A stretch of 64,000 nt of DNA from Stigmatella ashevillena (GTDB taxonomy: Bacteria; Myxococcota; Myxococcia; Myxococcales; Myxococcaceae): contig NZ_JAQNDM010000001.1 in NCBI RefSeq assembly GCF_028368975.1, positions 496,001 to 560,000 on the forward strand, given 5' to 3'. The notes under the pieces were generated by a model. That model did no database searches, had not been told where the DNA came from, and was given only the letters and a program-made list of their open reading frames with translations. This document shows, piece by piece, positions 63,593 to 64,000 of the stretch. Position 1 is the stretch's first letter, and every line of letters begins with the position of its first letter. The translations under genes were made by a program, and so were the position numbers.

Positions 63593-64000
63593 ATGGGTGC
63601 TCGAACGCAGTCCCCAGAACCTGACACCTCCGCCGTGGAGCGCTTCATCCCGCGTCCCAAGAGCGGCCTGTGGGACGTGACGACCCTCCTGCTCGACTTC
63701 GCCATCGTCACCTACGCCGTCGAGCCCGAGGCGCTCGCGCGGCATCTGCCGCCGGAATTCGAACCGGACACATTCGTGCTGGGAGATGGACGCCGGGTGG
63801 CACTCGTTTCCGCCGTCCCCTTCAGGGACCAGGACTTCCGCTTTGGCTTCGCCCCTTTCATCCGCGCGAGCATGGGACAGACCAACTACCGGGCCTACGT
63901 GCGCTACCGAGGCGAGCGCGCGGTCTGGTTCTTCGGCACCTCCCTCGATTCGTTCTGGGTCTGGGTGCCGCGCTCGGGGTGGAAGCTGCCGTGGCACTCC
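63593..64000 (+). CDS. DUF2071 (YqjF-like) protein, 5' part only
   Basis: From ATG 63593 the frame stays open to the window edge, 136 codons. It starts MGARTQSPEPDTSAVERFIP and then shows FAIVTYAVEPEALARHLPPEFEPDTF, VALVSAVPFRDQDFRF and YRAYVRYRGERAVWFFGTSLDS, the YqjF/DUF2071 pattern. The fold is acetoacetate-decarboxylase-like; no function is established. The gene is divergent from the esterase with a 129-base gap. It is missing from simple ORF lists because it has no stop in the window. Confidence 0.85.
   Translation, partial: MGARTQSPEPDTSAVERFIPRPKSGLWDVTTLLLDFAIVTYAVEPEALARHLPPEFEPDTFVLGDGRRVALVSAVPFRDQDFRFGFAPFIRASMGQTNYRAYVRYRGERAVWFFGTSLDSFWVWVPRSGWKLPWHS

Overview
The window is a GC-rich, densely coded chromosomal stretch of a myxobacterium, most likely suborder Cystobacterineae (Myxococcus/Stigmatella/Cystobacter/Archangium group). 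The evidence is a SitA/SitI-type polymorphic lipoprotein toxin and its double-CXXC partner, a seven-gene Glt/Nfs envelope machine (gliding or spore-coat type) with an FHA-TonB protein, a sigma-54 activator, strong sigma-54 promoter matches, many TPR and lipoprotein genes, and secreted polysaccharidases suited to a predator. I saw no rRNA, tRNA, CRISPR array or insertion sequence.

Layout. 1-6.3 kb: secreted polysaccharide degradation (end of a GH16 glucanase, a GH18 chitinase lipoprotein, a GH30 glycosidase; the last two share a near-identical carbohydrate-binding module), with an NADPH oxidoreductase and an AraC regulator between them. 6.3-11.1 kb: ammonium transporter and carB. 11.2-17.7 kb: a Pro-rich secreted protein, coaD-rsmD and a TIM-barrel-like gene, a CDF metal exporter, a sigma-54 activator and an alpha/beta hydrolase. 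17.8-19.8 kb: typA/bipA with a clear terminator. 19.8-21.3 kb: a SitAI-type toxin-immunity pair. 21.5-28.8 kb: a large repetitive protein with an EF-hand loop, TPR, phosphotransferase, glnA, a beta-barrel protein and a degenerate receiver.

28.9-40.2 kb: a minus-strand Glt/Nfs-type cluster of two outer-membrane barrels, a TPR protein, an intervening terminator, a 1211-residue TPR protein, a TPR lipoprotein, a small periplasmic protein and an FHA/TonB protein. 40.5-46 kb: a solitary rplC, a coiled-coil gene, a HupE/UreJ-like protein, a zinc-ribbon pair, a lytic transglycosylase and a STAS protein. 46-50 kb: MoxR-DUF58-transglutaminase operon. 50.4-57.2 kb: rpoH behind a consensus sigma-54 promoter, an OPT transporter, and a HEAT-repeat/degenerate HD-GYP pair. 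57.2-59.3 kb: a less GC-rich accessory patch with a Cys-rich lipoprotein, a small partner, a shortened HrgA-like PD-(D/E)XK gene and a broken reading frame. 59.3-64 kb: a fusion of RTX repeats to an NleD-like (M91) zinc protease, a lipoprotein, a secreted SGNH esterase with an AbfB-type module, and the start of a DUF2071 gene.

The most notable items are the RTX-M91 fusion, the SitAI cassette, the contiguous Glt/Nfs A-G order split by a terminator, a repeated motif shared by the amt and glnA upstream regions, and the sigma-54 promoter of rpoH. All family assignments come from reading motifs and architecture; no database search was run.
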